DNA from: Cryptomeria japonica
Taxonomy: Eukaryota; Streptophyta; Pinopsida; Cupressales; Cupressaceae
Direction of reading: 5' to 3'
Assembly: GCF_030272615.1 (NCBI RefSeq)
Contig: NC_081410.1
Location: 185,119,619-185,183,618 of the forward strand
DNA length: 64,000 nucleotides
Part shown: in pieces, positions 46,759 to 56,712 of the stretch
Position numbering within the stretch: position 1 is the stretch's first letter
Layout of the letters: every line of letters starts with the position of its first letter
Notes under the pieces: model-generated
The model's database searches: none
Told to the model about the DNA's origin: nothing
Seen by the model: the letters and a program-made list of their open reading frames with translations, nothing else
Made by a program: the position numbers and the translations under genes

Positions 46759-47936
46759 TGTGAGCTTGAATTTTATCCTCAGAATGTTACCTATAATAAA
46801 GTTAGTTTCACAAAATACAATGGAAATGCATACAGGAAATCCAAAATCCACTAATGAAACTACATGAAATACATACTAAAATAAAACATTATTTTACCTT
46901 CATGGCTTATGTCTCATTGTGTCCTAAGTCCACTATTCCTGGTTGCAGATGGTGTGCTCTCAAACAATGCACTATTGGCTTCCAAGATGGCATATGAAGA
47001 ATGGATTGATAACTTGTAGTTAACTGACACTATGATATGCAAATAATACATGATTATGCTAAAATGATTATACTATGATGCTATATGATAATTGCTATAT
47101 TGCTATTTGCTTCAAAAAATCACAGATGCATAAGATTTGCTTGCAAAAATGCACTTGCAGTCTCTTGAAGTCAAACTCGAAGATTCTTGAAGATTTACTC
47201 TCTCAACTGAAGCTCTTGATTTTATAGACTTTGAGAGGATAAGATGATGTGGCTCAAATCAACGGTCCTAATCAAATCTGCAGTTTTGAATGGATATGAG
47301 CAAAGGTGAAGGTTGAGAGAAAGGGGGAAGGAGAAGACAAGTGTCACTCATCTCACCTTGACTGGGTTGCTGACTAAGGGAATCGAGGGATGGTTGGAGA
47401 AAATTTAGGCATGAGAGGACAAGTGGACTCAAGTCCTTCCTAAGATGTAGGGGGTGTTGGAGAGAATATAGAAAATGGTTATGAAATATGTGTACGTACA
47501 CAATTTTCATTAAGTTTGGAAGTTGGAGATAAATGATAAATTAATGATGAGTTGGCAAAGGGAAGATGAAGTGGAGATGGAAGAATGAGTTGGATAAGGG
47601 ATTAAATAATTTTGAGAATTATTTAATATTTGAGACTATAGGATAGGAGAATAACCATTAAATATTGGATATTAATTGTTTGGAGGAGATAATTAAATAT
47701 TGGATATTTAATTAACTTGGTGAGAGGAATAATTAAATATTAGACATTTAATTAATTAGAAGAATAAAATAGATGAATTAATTAATAAAATATTAATTAA
47801 TAGAAAGACATGAAAATGAATTAAATAAATTAATCTTTTCAAATTAACTATTTAATAGAAGAATAAATATTAGATAAATATTAAATAAATATAAAATATT
47901 TATTTAATTGCTCGTAGCCAATTTTAGGTGTATACA
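46759..47936 (-). repeat. 5' LTR of element D
   Basis: The pair of 30690-31860, ending GGTGTATACA. Frame 47268-47510 is not coding. Confidence 0.9.
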
Positions 47937-48399
47937 TATACCAAAACCTAAGACCAAATGTGTAGGTCGGCTCACTAAGATATTACAATAAAATCAATTA
48001 CAAATGAATCAATATGTGATGCATGATGTCAGCTCGATGCATTTAAGATAATAACAAATCATCTCCATAACATGTTGTGCTGATCTGGAATAGATAATGC
48101 TTGTCAGTCCATAACCTAGACCTATTTGCTGGTAACAATAAATATGTGAACTTAATAATCAAATCACCAAAACCAAGTGTCCAAACAATGTCTTCGATAT
48201 AACCAAGTAATCTCCAAATGATAACAGATCATCCTCAGTGCCAGTGAACAATATAACCTACCGGTTAACTAGATATTGGTGACTGTGCATAAGTCACTGA
48301 ACATGCCAGTGAACATAACCAAAGATCTCCACAAGGATAAGTGTTGACAAGTGTTGACATCAATGACAAAACCAATGCAACACATTCATAATACCAAAA
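47937..48399 (-). repeat. 5' LTR of element C, second piece
   Basis: It resumes with TATACCAAAACCTAAG, as in the other LTR of C at about 25114, and ends ATACCAAAA (CA changed to AA) before the CTTGG target copy at 48400-48404. Confidence 0.85.
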
Positions 48400-49694
48400 C
48401 TTGGGATTTTGAAGTTGGCCAAAACATGTCATCTAAAGACTCTTTCAAACACTGGTTTTGGTTTTGGGCATTGATTCCTTATACCTCCTTTGTAAACCTA
48501 CCCCCTCAGCTTGTAGCTCTATTTGACAATAGAAAAACTTTAACTAAAAATGGTTCCATACACACATATAAATAATTTAGCATTTTAGATACCCTTTTGG
48601 AAGTTGTATTGATCCCCCAAATGGTTTGGCCAAATCTATAGATACAAGGTCTATTCCCTTCAGAGGCTAAGAGACCTAGTAGGGGAAATTAGCCCTATTT
48701 TCCAAAGAAAATACCTTTACCGGTAGAAAAAATGAAAAATAAACTTAATGGGAATGTGGGGGATAGCTAGAAACCTCTAATTTGAGGGTTGCATGCCTAG
48801 AATCCACCACTATGACAACTTATGATGGCTATCCTAAAACCTGTCCTAGGTAGTCACATAGAGATGCCTACCCAATCTTGCTCTTTTCTCCACACAACCA
48901 GGTCTCCCCTACAAAAAAACATGACAACACTAAAATAAAAAGGCTTATCCTACATCCCTCCAATGGAAGAGTCTTCTAATGGACTGGAGTGCAAGATAAA
49001 TCCATTTTGGTTCAAAACCCTCTCCAAACCCTCAAATTTCGGGTCACAATCAGTAAAATGGAGGGTTCTCTCTACTCAAAAATGCTTAAGACCTCAGACC
49101 ACCACCAAAATAAATTTATTTCATCTCCCTATCTACTCCATGAATGGTAGGATTCCAATCAATCCATACAGGCACATACAACTCCTACAAACTCAGAATT
49201 TGTGGGAAAACTGTAGTATTCTGTGTATTATTGATTCTCAAACTCCAACTCCAACAACAACAACCTTGGGAATCATGACCAAAAGGCTTATAAAAATCTC
49301 CAATGTTTTCTCACCTAATTTGGAGTAGGTTGGATACGTTGAAAGGCTTCTCCAACCGATTTACAAAAAGTTACACTTTTGCACTCAAAAGTTGCATTTT
49401 TGCAATTTTGCTCAAAAAGTTGTCATACTCTCTAAGGTTGGGATCCACACACATGGACCAACCAAACACACATAAAACATGTCTAAAACCTATCAAACAC
49501 CAATCTAAACTATCTACTACCCCTTTTTACTACATTGTCCCAATTGGCTTTTCAAATTGCCTAATTGGTGACATAGGCTTACATGGTGGGGTTTATTGCA
49601 TACATAATACTCAAGACACACTAAAACACCCTAATGGTCCTAGTCTTCATCCTTAGGGCCATGAATATCTTGTTGATGTGGTGCTCTTGCACCA
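48400..49694 (-). repeat. 5' LTR of element B, second piece
   Basis: It begins with the right CTTGG copy, continues GGATTTTGAAGTTGGCC as at about 9528-9545, and ends TTGCACCA. Frames 48963-49328 and 49303-49656 mirror those in the other LTR and are not coding. The CTTGG joint confirms C's insertion. Confidence 0.87.
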
Positions 49695-49699
49695 TACCC
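49695..49699. repeat. Target-site duplication of B, right copy
   Basis: TACCC, partner of TACCT at 9319-9323. Confidence 0.8.
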
Positions 49700-50626
49700 A
49701 TAGTTAGATAATACTTATGCACTTGCATGAAGGCCAACAACCTAGAGTACATTGTACATCACAAAAGGAGCCTCACTGACTACATAGAAATCTAGATTAC
49801 AATCTGAAGAAGTGTTTGAACTGCAAAGATAACATCTCCTATGGCTGAGTACATTTTTGGTTAATCTCAATACCAGAGGACTAAATCCTCTTACATAAAC
49901 CCAATTCGATATCTAGTGATCGACTAAATCCTCTGCCTGACTGATATTACATTATTTGCACATTACATATCCTCACATATGATTTACAATGAGATCTTAC
50001 CTCAATATATATACAAACCCTTGACCATATGCAATAAGGTCGGCCACCAGACAATAAACCAATTACATAATTAAAAAATATGTCAGCCTTAGACCAAACA
50101 AATAATATCCAACACATAAGACATATCGGAAACACATTGAGAGGTCCAATCCACACGTTACATTAAGTCAGTCCATAACTGAGATCAACCGGGACCCAAT
50201 ATAGGTCCACATGCTAAAGAAATGATCTCCATCCACCAAGTCTCGAACATGATCACCAACAACATCCTGAATCTTCACTAGAAGCTGCACCAACACCACT
50301 TATGCATAACATCAAAGATCTTCATCAAAATCTCTACCAATGAAACCCTTGTCGGAACCACAAGCCAAGCTTCCAAGCAAATAGGATAACATCCGATCAC
50401 CAGACCAAAAACAAATGAATGAATATGAACATGAGTATCATGAATAAGCCAATTTTGTAACCAAACCATACTGGAGCCTATCGGATCATGTCAGATCCAA
50501 ACCAACTAGAAACTACTCAACCTACCGGGACTAGAAGGGTGTTTATAAAGCATCCAAATAGCTAGTGTTGACATCAATGACAAAACATCAATGCAACACA
50601 TAAATAATTAATTCAAATGACCAACA
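49700..50626 (-). repeat. 5' LTR of element A, second piece
   Basis: It matches A's left LTR from about 3473 to 4417 and ends CCAACA at 50626. TGTAG at 50627-50631 would be A's right target copy; the partner lies outside the window. Confidence 0.85.
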
Positions 50627-51615
50627 TGTAGTGTTTTTGTGACCTTTGTATTTTATGGAAAAGGGGGGGATATTAAGCAGTGGAGAGATTCAGTTATTGA
50701 GAATGAGGTTGAGTAGTATTGTTTTGCAGATTTTGAGTTTTGTCATGTATAGTCAAGTGTTGCCATCAATGACAAAGGGGGGGATTTTTGGAAGTATGTA
50801 TTGTTGTGGTTGTCATTGATTTTAAAATTATTATTCCAGATAGTTTTTAATCCAAAATGACTGTGGTGTAGAGATATCTTTCTGTGTTGATGTTGTAGTT
50901 GTTTTATTGGTTGTTCCAAAAGTGTTTGGGTCCATAAAGTGTTTCTGACATTGTTTGATGTTTTTATCTTCTTTTGTTATATTTTTGGTATCATTGATAT
51001 GTTAATTTTATGGTCTGGAAATATATTTGTGTTCTTTAGGAGTTGTGGTATATTTTATTTTAGGGTGACTTATTTCAAGCTTTGATGATATCTTGTATAT
51101 AAGGAATGAATGTGATTAAGTATGTAATGAGGTGTTGAGTGTAGAGAGAGTGTGAATAATAGTGTAGAGCATGTGGAAGGAAGTGTGCAAAATTAGGTGA
51201 AGAGAAGAGAAGAAGAGTTGTGTTCGAATGATATGCATACTATTTTGAGACTATGACAGATGTATGAGTCAGAGTGTTGACAGTTGAGGTCTTAGTTATG
51301 TGCGCTTATGTTGGTCACTTTATGTAGAGTTCAAGGACAACTTCATGATCAAGAGAGCCTTATTTTTAGATGTCTTTTGTGTCTTTCCCTATTGTAGTTA
51401 GCCTTAGGTTTTGTGAGTCCTCTTTTGTATCTTTCCCCAAGAGCAGTTGACCTTGATTTGCAAATTCAAAGTAGTTTTTCCCTATTTGGGTTTTCCAAGT
51501 AGAAAATCATGGTTTTCATCTATTGGATATTTGTTGTTGATTAATTGCCTATGTGTTGCATTAATTTCTATTTACATTGATTCAGCCCCATCTTAGTCCT
51601 TCCTTGAGTTCAACA
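50627..51615 (+). mobile_element. Element F: plus-strand copia, 3' end
   Basis: It holds the last 159 bases of an internal region with two polypurine tracts (AAAAGGGGGGGA at 50660-50670 and ACAAAGGGGGGGATT at 50773-50786), then an LTR. A is inserted in this internal end, so the rest of F must lie left of the window. F differs from Z in LTR sequence, so they are different elements. Confidence 0.7.
50786..51615 (+). repeat. 3' LTR of element F
   Basis: The LTR starts with TTTTGGAAGTATG (probably a decayed TGTTGG) right after the polypurine tract and ends GAGTTCAACA. The U5 motif TTGATTCAGCCCCATCTT lies at about 51577-51593. There is no partner LTR in view, so the ends rest on context alone. 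Confidence 0.6.
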
Positions 51616-51739
51616 CCTATCACATTTTGTCCACTAGTATGGGTACCAGCTCCCAAGTCTAATTCTTTTGTATCTGATTCAATTCTTCTTCTATTTATTT
51701 ACCCAACTTATTTGTTTTCTTCTTCTTATGATTTAGGTT

Positions 51740-52018
51740 CAATAAATGAAACACAATAGTAATTTTCTTGCTCATTTACCTTTGTAACACTTCTTCTTAT
51801 CTAAAGTCCTTTTTTTATCTCCAATTATTTGATCTTTTGGATGATTCCTCTACAAATATTTTTGGGGCTTAAATGCTTTCTCTAGCTCTTCTTCATATTC
51901 TTCAATTTCATCTATCTCTTCCTCATTGACATCTTTCAGATCTGTCTTTTATTTTAGAGAAATATGAATGATCTCAAATTCAGTCTCTTGAATAGGTTTA
52001 GGGAAGTTTGATCTTATA
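51740..52018 (-). pseudogene. Integrase-RT linker of element G
   Basis: Read on the minus strand there is an acidic linker (PIQETEFEIIHISLK, then KTDLKDVNEEEIDEIEEYEE), followed by a decayed form of the RNHPKDQIIGDK block that A also has before its RT. The RT itself is not seen: similarity ends near 51740, before F. The 120 bases 51616-51739 show nothing recognisable. Confidence 0.6.
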
Positions 52019-52019
52019 T

Positions 52020-52735
52020 TATCTCACATTATTTAACATTGACACTTTAAACTATCTTGTCTAGTAACTTATTGTAACAACAATAGGACTTGTTCTGATT
52101 AATATGAAAAACAGGTTTTAAGGATGTGAAACCTTTAACATAGGAGTATAAAATAGATCATCAAAAAACATCCTACTAGAAATAGCTTACAAAACTACTG
52201 ACAAAAATGCCAGTAAACTAAACGGACAACAAAAGAAAGGAACAACAAAGTGGAACAACTAGAGAAAACACAAAACAACTATAAGGACTTAAGAAGGTCT
52301 GTCGCCTTATTGACCAGCTGGTCATAGTTTGCCACAGTAGCTTTGAGTTCTTCCATATCCTTGTTTGGCTTCTTTTCCTTCTTTTTGCCTCTGGTTCTTG
52401 TTCTGGGTCCTTGCACTTCTCCCGTACCTTCAATGTCTGGTTCAAGCTCCAGGGAATCCTTCTCGTCCTCCAATTTTCTGATGAGGATTTTGGTATTGTC
52501 AGCTGAAGCCTTCAAAATATTAAAACTTTGTTCAACAATACTTTTGAGGCAGTTTTCAATTTTGTTGAATTTGTTATCAATTTCCGCCATTCTCTGGTCC
52601 ATAATAATATCATTAGTTTTTATCTTTGTCTGGTCCTTCTCAATTTTTTTAAATCTAGGGTTGAAGGAATCTCTGATTTCTTTAGCTTTGGCAATAGTTT
52701 TAGTCAAATCCTCAATATCAATAGGAATTGTTATT
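52020..52735 (-). pseudogene. Insert H with coiled-coil ORF
   Basis: A 142-codon frame (52279-52707) lies inside the integrase region of G and is foreign to it: integrase reads up to CAMNNNSY at about 52735 and the linker resumes near 52018. The protein is almost all helical and charged (FNKIENCLKSIVEQSFNILK), then a basic GPRTRTRGKKKEKKPNKD, then a short second helix ending LLKSL. It resembles in style the last third of the accessory ORF of Z, so it may be an accessory ORF of a copia element. About 250 bases of untranslated sequence follow it. The edges are estimates and no target duplication was found. Confidence 0.5.
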
Positions 52736-53215
52736 CATAGCACATCCCAAGAATATTCCTTCATATTCTTTAGTATCAAAATTTTCAAGATAATTTTCAT
52801 CTCTTTCAACATAGCACTTATTCCCAAAGATTTTTAAATACTTCATAGTAGGGTGTCTTCTATTCCATAACTCATAAGGTGTCTTAGTATGATTTACTCT
52901 TATCTTTAACCTGTTATGAATGTAAACAATAGTATGCACAATTTTTTTCCAATACACATTTTCCAGGTCAACATCCTTCATAATAGTTCTAGCCATCTCA
53001 AAAATAGTCTTGTTATTTCTTTCTACCACACAATTCTATTGAGGAGTTCTTGGAGTAGAAAAATGTCTTTTAATATCATATTTATCACAAAAATTGTCAA
53101 ATTATTTTGATGTAAATTATCCACCTCTATCAAAGCTCAAACACTTGATTTTCTACCATTGACTTGAAAACTTTAAACCTTTCAAAAACTTCATATTTTT
53201 TTCTAAAAAATGTAA
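52736..53215 (-). pseudogene. Copia integrase, element G
   Basis: Open at 52718-53029: VERNNKTIFEMARTIMKDVD (with the catalytic Glu), ENVYWKKIVHTIVYIHNRLK, TPYELWNRRHPTMKYLKIFG and EYEGIFLGCAMNNNSY. Upstream to 53215 the core is decayed, with TAG codons. Confidence 0.82.
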
Positions 53216-53516
53216 CCTATGTCATCCTAGAATAATCATTAATAAGTAACATGAAATACCTTTCTCCATAAAGTCCTTTTGTCCTTGTAGGTCTACACAA
53301 ATTTGTATGAATCATCTCCAAGGGATATGAAGTAAAATACTCCTTATTCTTGAAACTTCTCTTTGTCCACTTCCCTAATTGACATTCCCTGCACACAATA
53401 TTAGTAGGCTTGATAATATTTGGTAAATATCTCATTTCTTTAGTATTACTGATCTTCATCATGTTATCAAAGTTAGCATATCCCATTCTTTTATGCCATA
53501 ACTAACATTCACTGCT
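53216..53516 (-). pseudogene. Integrase zinc domain, element G
   Basis: GYANFDNMMKISNTKEMRYL, then IVCRECQLGKWTKRSF and MIHTNLCRPTRTKGLYGERY (first Asp position of the core changed to Asn), YFMLLINDYSRMT. It is open for 89 codons; a TAG splits it from the protease tail. Confidence 0.82.
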
Positions 53517-53794
53517 CTAAGTTAGAAAGCATCTCTTTCCACTTATGACCTTAATGTAATACGCATTTCCACTTGTCCTAATGCCTTTTGCTACCAACTT
53601 TCCAATTCTATCTTTTCTAATTATACATCTGGTGTTGGTGAACACAACTTCATAACCTCTATTGCACATTTGACTAATACTCAACCAACTATGTCTCAAA
53701 CCTTCTACATAATAAATATCATCAATTTTATGCTTACCATCAATCAAGATACTTCCTATTCCACAAATAGATGTTGCATTATAGGGAATTATAC
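53517..53794 (-). pseudogene. Protease tail, element G
   Basis: DGKHKIDDIYYVEGLRHSWL, SISQMCNRGYEVVFTNTRCI and RIGKLVAKGIRTSGNAYYIK are the usual stretch between protease and integrase. The catalytic DSG part would lie to the right and is not present: element I begins here. Confidence 0.78.
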
Positions 53795-54751
53795 CATTAG
53801 TTAATCAGATTTAATAGATCAACCACCAAAACTAAAATCTAATCAAACCATCTGTAAACACAATAAGAAATATGCAAAGATCAGCAATTGAATAATGAAA
53901 TCAATACAATAAAACTCAATCAATCACTATCTGCACAAAATCTCACATTCCTCTTCTATTCCTTGTATTAATGTTGGTTCTCAGAGTCACACTATTAACA
54001 TGCAATATGATAGAACAAGAGTTCGAAGATAGTGGTTGATGAAAAAGGGATATTGATCACAAGTTTATAGAAATTGGAGAAAAATGATTGATAGGTGTGA
54101 CTAAAGTGAGCTAAAAAGATGATTAAAATAGTTAGAGAGGTGATTGAGGAAGTTAACTGATTTAATTGAATTAATTAATTAGTCAAAAGAGGTGGAACTC
54201 AGGGGTGAGTGTTAATTAGAAATTAGCATGTACAATAGGAATTATCATGAGATTATATTTAATCTAAATTTGGATTTAAAATTTATTTAAAATTGGTTTT
54301 TGAAAATATCCAATAACATGCACAAGAAGCAAAATTAGAATTTGAGAATTTAGGATTTAGAACTGACAGAGAAATTAGATTACACACATTTAAGAAATTT
54401 ATTTAATTTGAAAGACATAGTTAGCTAATTAAATAATTTGAAGAAATTATTTAATTAGGGGAAAAATAAAAAATGACTTTAATGAAATAATAAGGATTAT
54501 TTTACTTAAGTTGTATATTTGAAATTAATTAAAATACTAAAACCATTTAATTAATTAAAAAGAAGAAAGGTTACATGATTAAATGATTGGAAATAAATTA
54601 GAAGAAAATGAATAATTATTATTGATGAAATGTGATGATTGAATTAGTTTAGAAGAATAAATATTAGATTCATTAAATAATTAAAAAATCATTTAATTAA
54701 TGAAGATGAACAATTAGTGTGTTAATCAAGAGATATTTTTAGGTGTCTGCA
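53795..54751 (-). repeat. 3' LTR of element I
   Basis: The right end GGTGTCTGCA at 54751 is clear from the comparison with D and J. The left end is estimated from the loss of copia G coding. The sequence is AT-rich with ATTTAATTA-like steps as in D's LTR. Confidence 0.6.
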
Positions 54752-54770
54752 TTTTCTCCTCTTTGAGACA
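54752..54770 (-). other. Polypurine tract, element I
   Basis: On the minus strand CTCAAAGAGGAGAAAA meets the LTR; one change interrupts the G run compared with GGGGCAAAA in J. Confidence 0.6.
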
Positions 54771-55027
54771 ATGTTGGAACAATGTTGTTTCAAATAAAAT
54801 GAAAAATTCCCTACCTCGGCAATGCCCCGATGATAGTAGGGTGTAATTTTTCCCCCTCGAAAAATTGGTCAATTTTTTGGGAAATTGAGACCAATTTAAC
54901 AATAATATGCCCATGAGTGATCGTTTCAAATTTTGCAAAGTTTCAAGCTCATTTGACTGACCTAGAAGTGCTTCAAAGTTCAAGTGGACCATGACCATTT
55001 TAGAGGGAAAAAACCCTAATTTTAGGC

Positions 55028-55036
55028 TATAAATAG
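55028..55036 (+). promoter_or_regulatory. TATA box for the antisense PMD gene of I
   Basis: TATAAATAG in GGCTATAAATAGG, about 280 bases past the LTR end and 600 before the PMD trace. J has TATAAATGA at the matching place, with similar flanks (ACCATGACCA before, CTCATTTGCA after). The function is inferred from the motif and its conservation. Confidence 0.55.
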
Positions 55037-55264
55037 GAATTTCATTTCTAGGTTCATTTGGCTCATTTGCATTCATTGAGTTCATAGCATCTAGAGAAAA
55101 TTCAAAGCATTTTGTGAGCATTTCAGTCATGGTGGTAGGGATTGGAGCTCGATGACATCTATCCATGTGAGTCAGATCATATCAACATCAAGCTGGCATA
55201 GGCGACATGGTAAGTATCTCAAACAAATTCTCAATTTTTTGCTAATTCCAAAGTTCTTTTCCAA

Positions 55265-55525
55265 AGTTTTCAGAAATTTCCAATGTTAAGTGTTTTGCAT
55301 ACATACATTGAATTTTTTCACATGCATCATAAGTTTTTTGCAAAAGTTTATAGGATGTTGCATACGTTAAAAATGTCACATACATGTTAAGTTTATTGCA
55401 TTATACTAATCTCGCTTGCATAAGTGTTTAGTTTTTCACATGTGTTATAACAATGTTGCATAAGTGTTAAACATGTCACATTTATAATATGTGCATCACA
55501 TCTGTGTTATTGATGTCACATTCAT
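55265..55525 (+). repeat. Degenerate motif repeats before PMD of I
   Basis: Loose repeats of GCATAAGTGTT and GTCACAT-like words, for example TTGCATAAGTGTTAA and TTGCATAAGTGTTTA. This is the position of the motif array in D. Too diverged for a firm consensus. Confidence 0.45.
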
Positions 55526-55624
55526 TTATTATGAAAGAATATGCTTTTATTTTCTTAGGATTGATTGTGTATTTTTATGTTGTGATTAATGCTCTTATGT
55601 TTGGTTATTGCAAGAGATCCTAGA

Positions 55625-56712
55625 TGTTCTTGTTCCTTGGTAGAATAGGACTAGTGGTCTAACATTATGTGATCAATTGACTATCGATGATATAGATCTA
55701 TTTATTCAAGTTGGTCTGTATCACATTCTAATCTCCTTGAGGTTACAATCAATAGGGGTTTCATCACTGCTCTAGTCGAGAGGTGGCATACAGAGACATG
55801 GACCTTTCACTTTCTTATGGGTGAGTCTTCAAGTACATTGTAGGATGTGTGGATGCTTTTGCACATGCCTATTCATGGAGAGAGGATGGTCTATGATCAC
55901 AAGACATATGGTGACTCCATGTGAGTTTTATGAGTGTGGTGAGTAGGAGTTAGGGCTTGAGGAGTTATATGAGATCGGATGGGATCATTTGAGTCAGGAT
56001 TATGACAATTTGACAATAGTCATCTGTAGTATCATTGATGGATTAGTGGTTCCTGATCAAAGATGTCATGGCTTTCCTATGGGCTAGGGGAGGGTTCTTG
56101 TAGGTATGGCTAGGGAGAGGCATGTTTATTCTTGGGGACTGTGTGTAGTAGCTATGTTTTATTATCATATGCATACAATTGTCTACTTGGGGTATATATC
56201 CATCAGTTGTGGTATCACACTCCTACAAGTCTGGGTCTGGGAGCATATTGCTATCTTCTGACCAATTGTGCATGTCTAGTTATAGGTAGAGGAGCCTTAT
56301 GCATTTAGGTATACAAGTGTGATTAGGCATAGAGAGATGGGGAACAACTTATTTAGGAGGCATGCTATCAATGTTCTTTAGCATTTCACATGGAGGCCCT
56401 ACCTAGATTGCCCTGGTTGGGCTAATGATATGCAACACCTTCTATCTTGTTGGTAGTAGAGATATTTGATCAAGAGGATAATGTAGACTTAGAGGATTAT
56501 AGATGTTCATCTCCCTGGTTGAGTGTTGAGACAATTTGGAGACATCCAGGGTATTCATGATGTTATTGCTTATTTTTCCAGATCTACACAAGAGGTATCT
56601 CATTAGCGGGCTTTCACTATTCCTAATGTAGCTTTCATAGATTTTGACACATTGAGATGAGTTCAGTGGGGTTGAGGTGCAGGTGTAGCTGACCTAGGCA
56701 TGACTCCATAGA
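55625..56712 (+). pseudogene. Antisense PMD gene of element I, heavily decayed
   Basis: The PMD block is still readable across frames: INRGFITALVERWHTETWTF, GESSSTL followed by a TAG and DVWMLLHMPIHGERM, then WVWEHIAIF-like and WRPYLDCPGWANDMQH parts. There are many TAG/TGA stops and frame slips. The C-terminal acidic and coiled-coil part is missing; sequence changes at about 56712. Confidence 0.7.

Larger units (their letters stand above)
30690..47936 (-). mobile_element. Element D: Tat/Ogre-like gypsy with antisense PMD gene
   Basis: A 17.2-kb minus-strand gypsy, uninterrupted: 5' LTR, primer site, 2.3-kb leader, gag, protease, G-patch, linker, RT, RNase H, second RNase H, integrase, A-rich 3' region, PMD gene on the plus strand, polypurine tract, 3' LTR. 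The second RNase H and the antisense ORF before the 3' LTR are features known from the Tat lineage of gypsy elements. LTRs are about 95% alike by eye. It is inserted in an (AT)n stretch of C's 5' LTR. I could not find a perfect target duplication (ATTCA before, TATAC after, if the ends are TG/CA). Confidence 0.9.
20601..48399 (-). mobile_element. Element C: copia retrotransposon
   Basis: Minus-strand copia closely related to A in its proteins but with different LTRs. LTRs run TGTTGGTAT...GGTCYTAACA on the coding strand. The internal region is 25579-30080 (4.5 kb). E is inserted in the 3' LTR and D in the 5' LTR. A perfect 5-base target duplication in B's LTR fixes both ends. All coding parts are broken. 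The LTRs are about 90% alike by eye, so it is older than D and E, as its position requires. Confidence 0.9.
9324..49694 (-). mobile_element. Element B: gypsy chromovirus-type retrotransposon
   Basis: Minus-strand gypsy with the order gag, protease, RT, RNase H, integrase, plus a chromodomain-like C terminus. LTRs run TGGTGCA...CTGCATCA on the coding strand, about 1.5 kb. It is interrupted by C in its 5' LTR (20601-48399) and by about 5 kb of unexplained DNA between protease and RT. It lies in A's 5' LTR with a 5-base target duplication (one mismatch). Gag-protease is a single frame with a few stops; pol is mostly one frame with an excursion between RT and RNase H. Confidence 0.88.
3363..50626 (-). 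mobile_element. Element A: copia retrotransposon, host of the nest
   Basis: Minus-strand copia with the order (reading leftwards) 5' LTR, primer site, gag, protease, integrase, RT, RNase H, polypurine tract, 3' LTR. Without the insertions the internal part is 4418-9083 (4.7 kb) and a full LTR about 1.17 kb, so the element was about 7 kb. B is inserted in the 5' LTR at 9323/49695, and Z probably in the 3' LTR at 3362. All coding parts carry stops, frameshifts and a deletion. The integrase-before-RT order is diagnostic of Ty1/copia. Its right end (CCAACA at 50621-50626) abuts the 3' end of element F. Confidence 0.88.
51616..53794 (-). mobile_element. Element G: old copia remnant
   Basis: Minus-strand copia pieces in order: protease tail, integrase zinc domain, integrase, integrase-RT linker. 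It is broken by H inside the integrase C-terminal part, bounded by F on the left and by I on the right. It has no LTRs in view. It differs from A and C (for example LRHSWLSISQMCNRGYEVVF), so it is another copia family. It is the oldest layer of the right part. Confidence 0.72.
53795..56712 (-). mobile_element. Element I: D-type gypsy, 3' end only
   Basis: It consists of a 3' LTR, polypurine tract and a decayed antisense PMD gene. The LTR end and following bases (TTTTTAGGTGTCTGCA, then TTTTCTCCTCTTTGAGACAA) match D and J. The PMD copy stops inside its coding part near 56712, where J seems to begin, so the rest of I probably lies right of the window. It is the most decayed of the three. Confidence 0.7.

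Noticed and set aside
30681-47940. ATATA as the target duplication of D
   Set aside because: ATATA does occur on both sides, but using it would give LTR ends TTC...TAC instead of TG...CA; the site is a simple AT repeat, so no duplication is claimed.
1-51615. Z and F as the two halves of one plus-strand element interrupted by A
   Set aside because: Each has its own polypurine tract and its own complete, different 3' LTR.
54726-55166. 146-codon minus-strand frame after the LTR of I
   Set aside because: It covers the polypurine tract and the TATA-box region of the antisense gene; the matching frame in J (58299-58635) is not similar in protein sequence.
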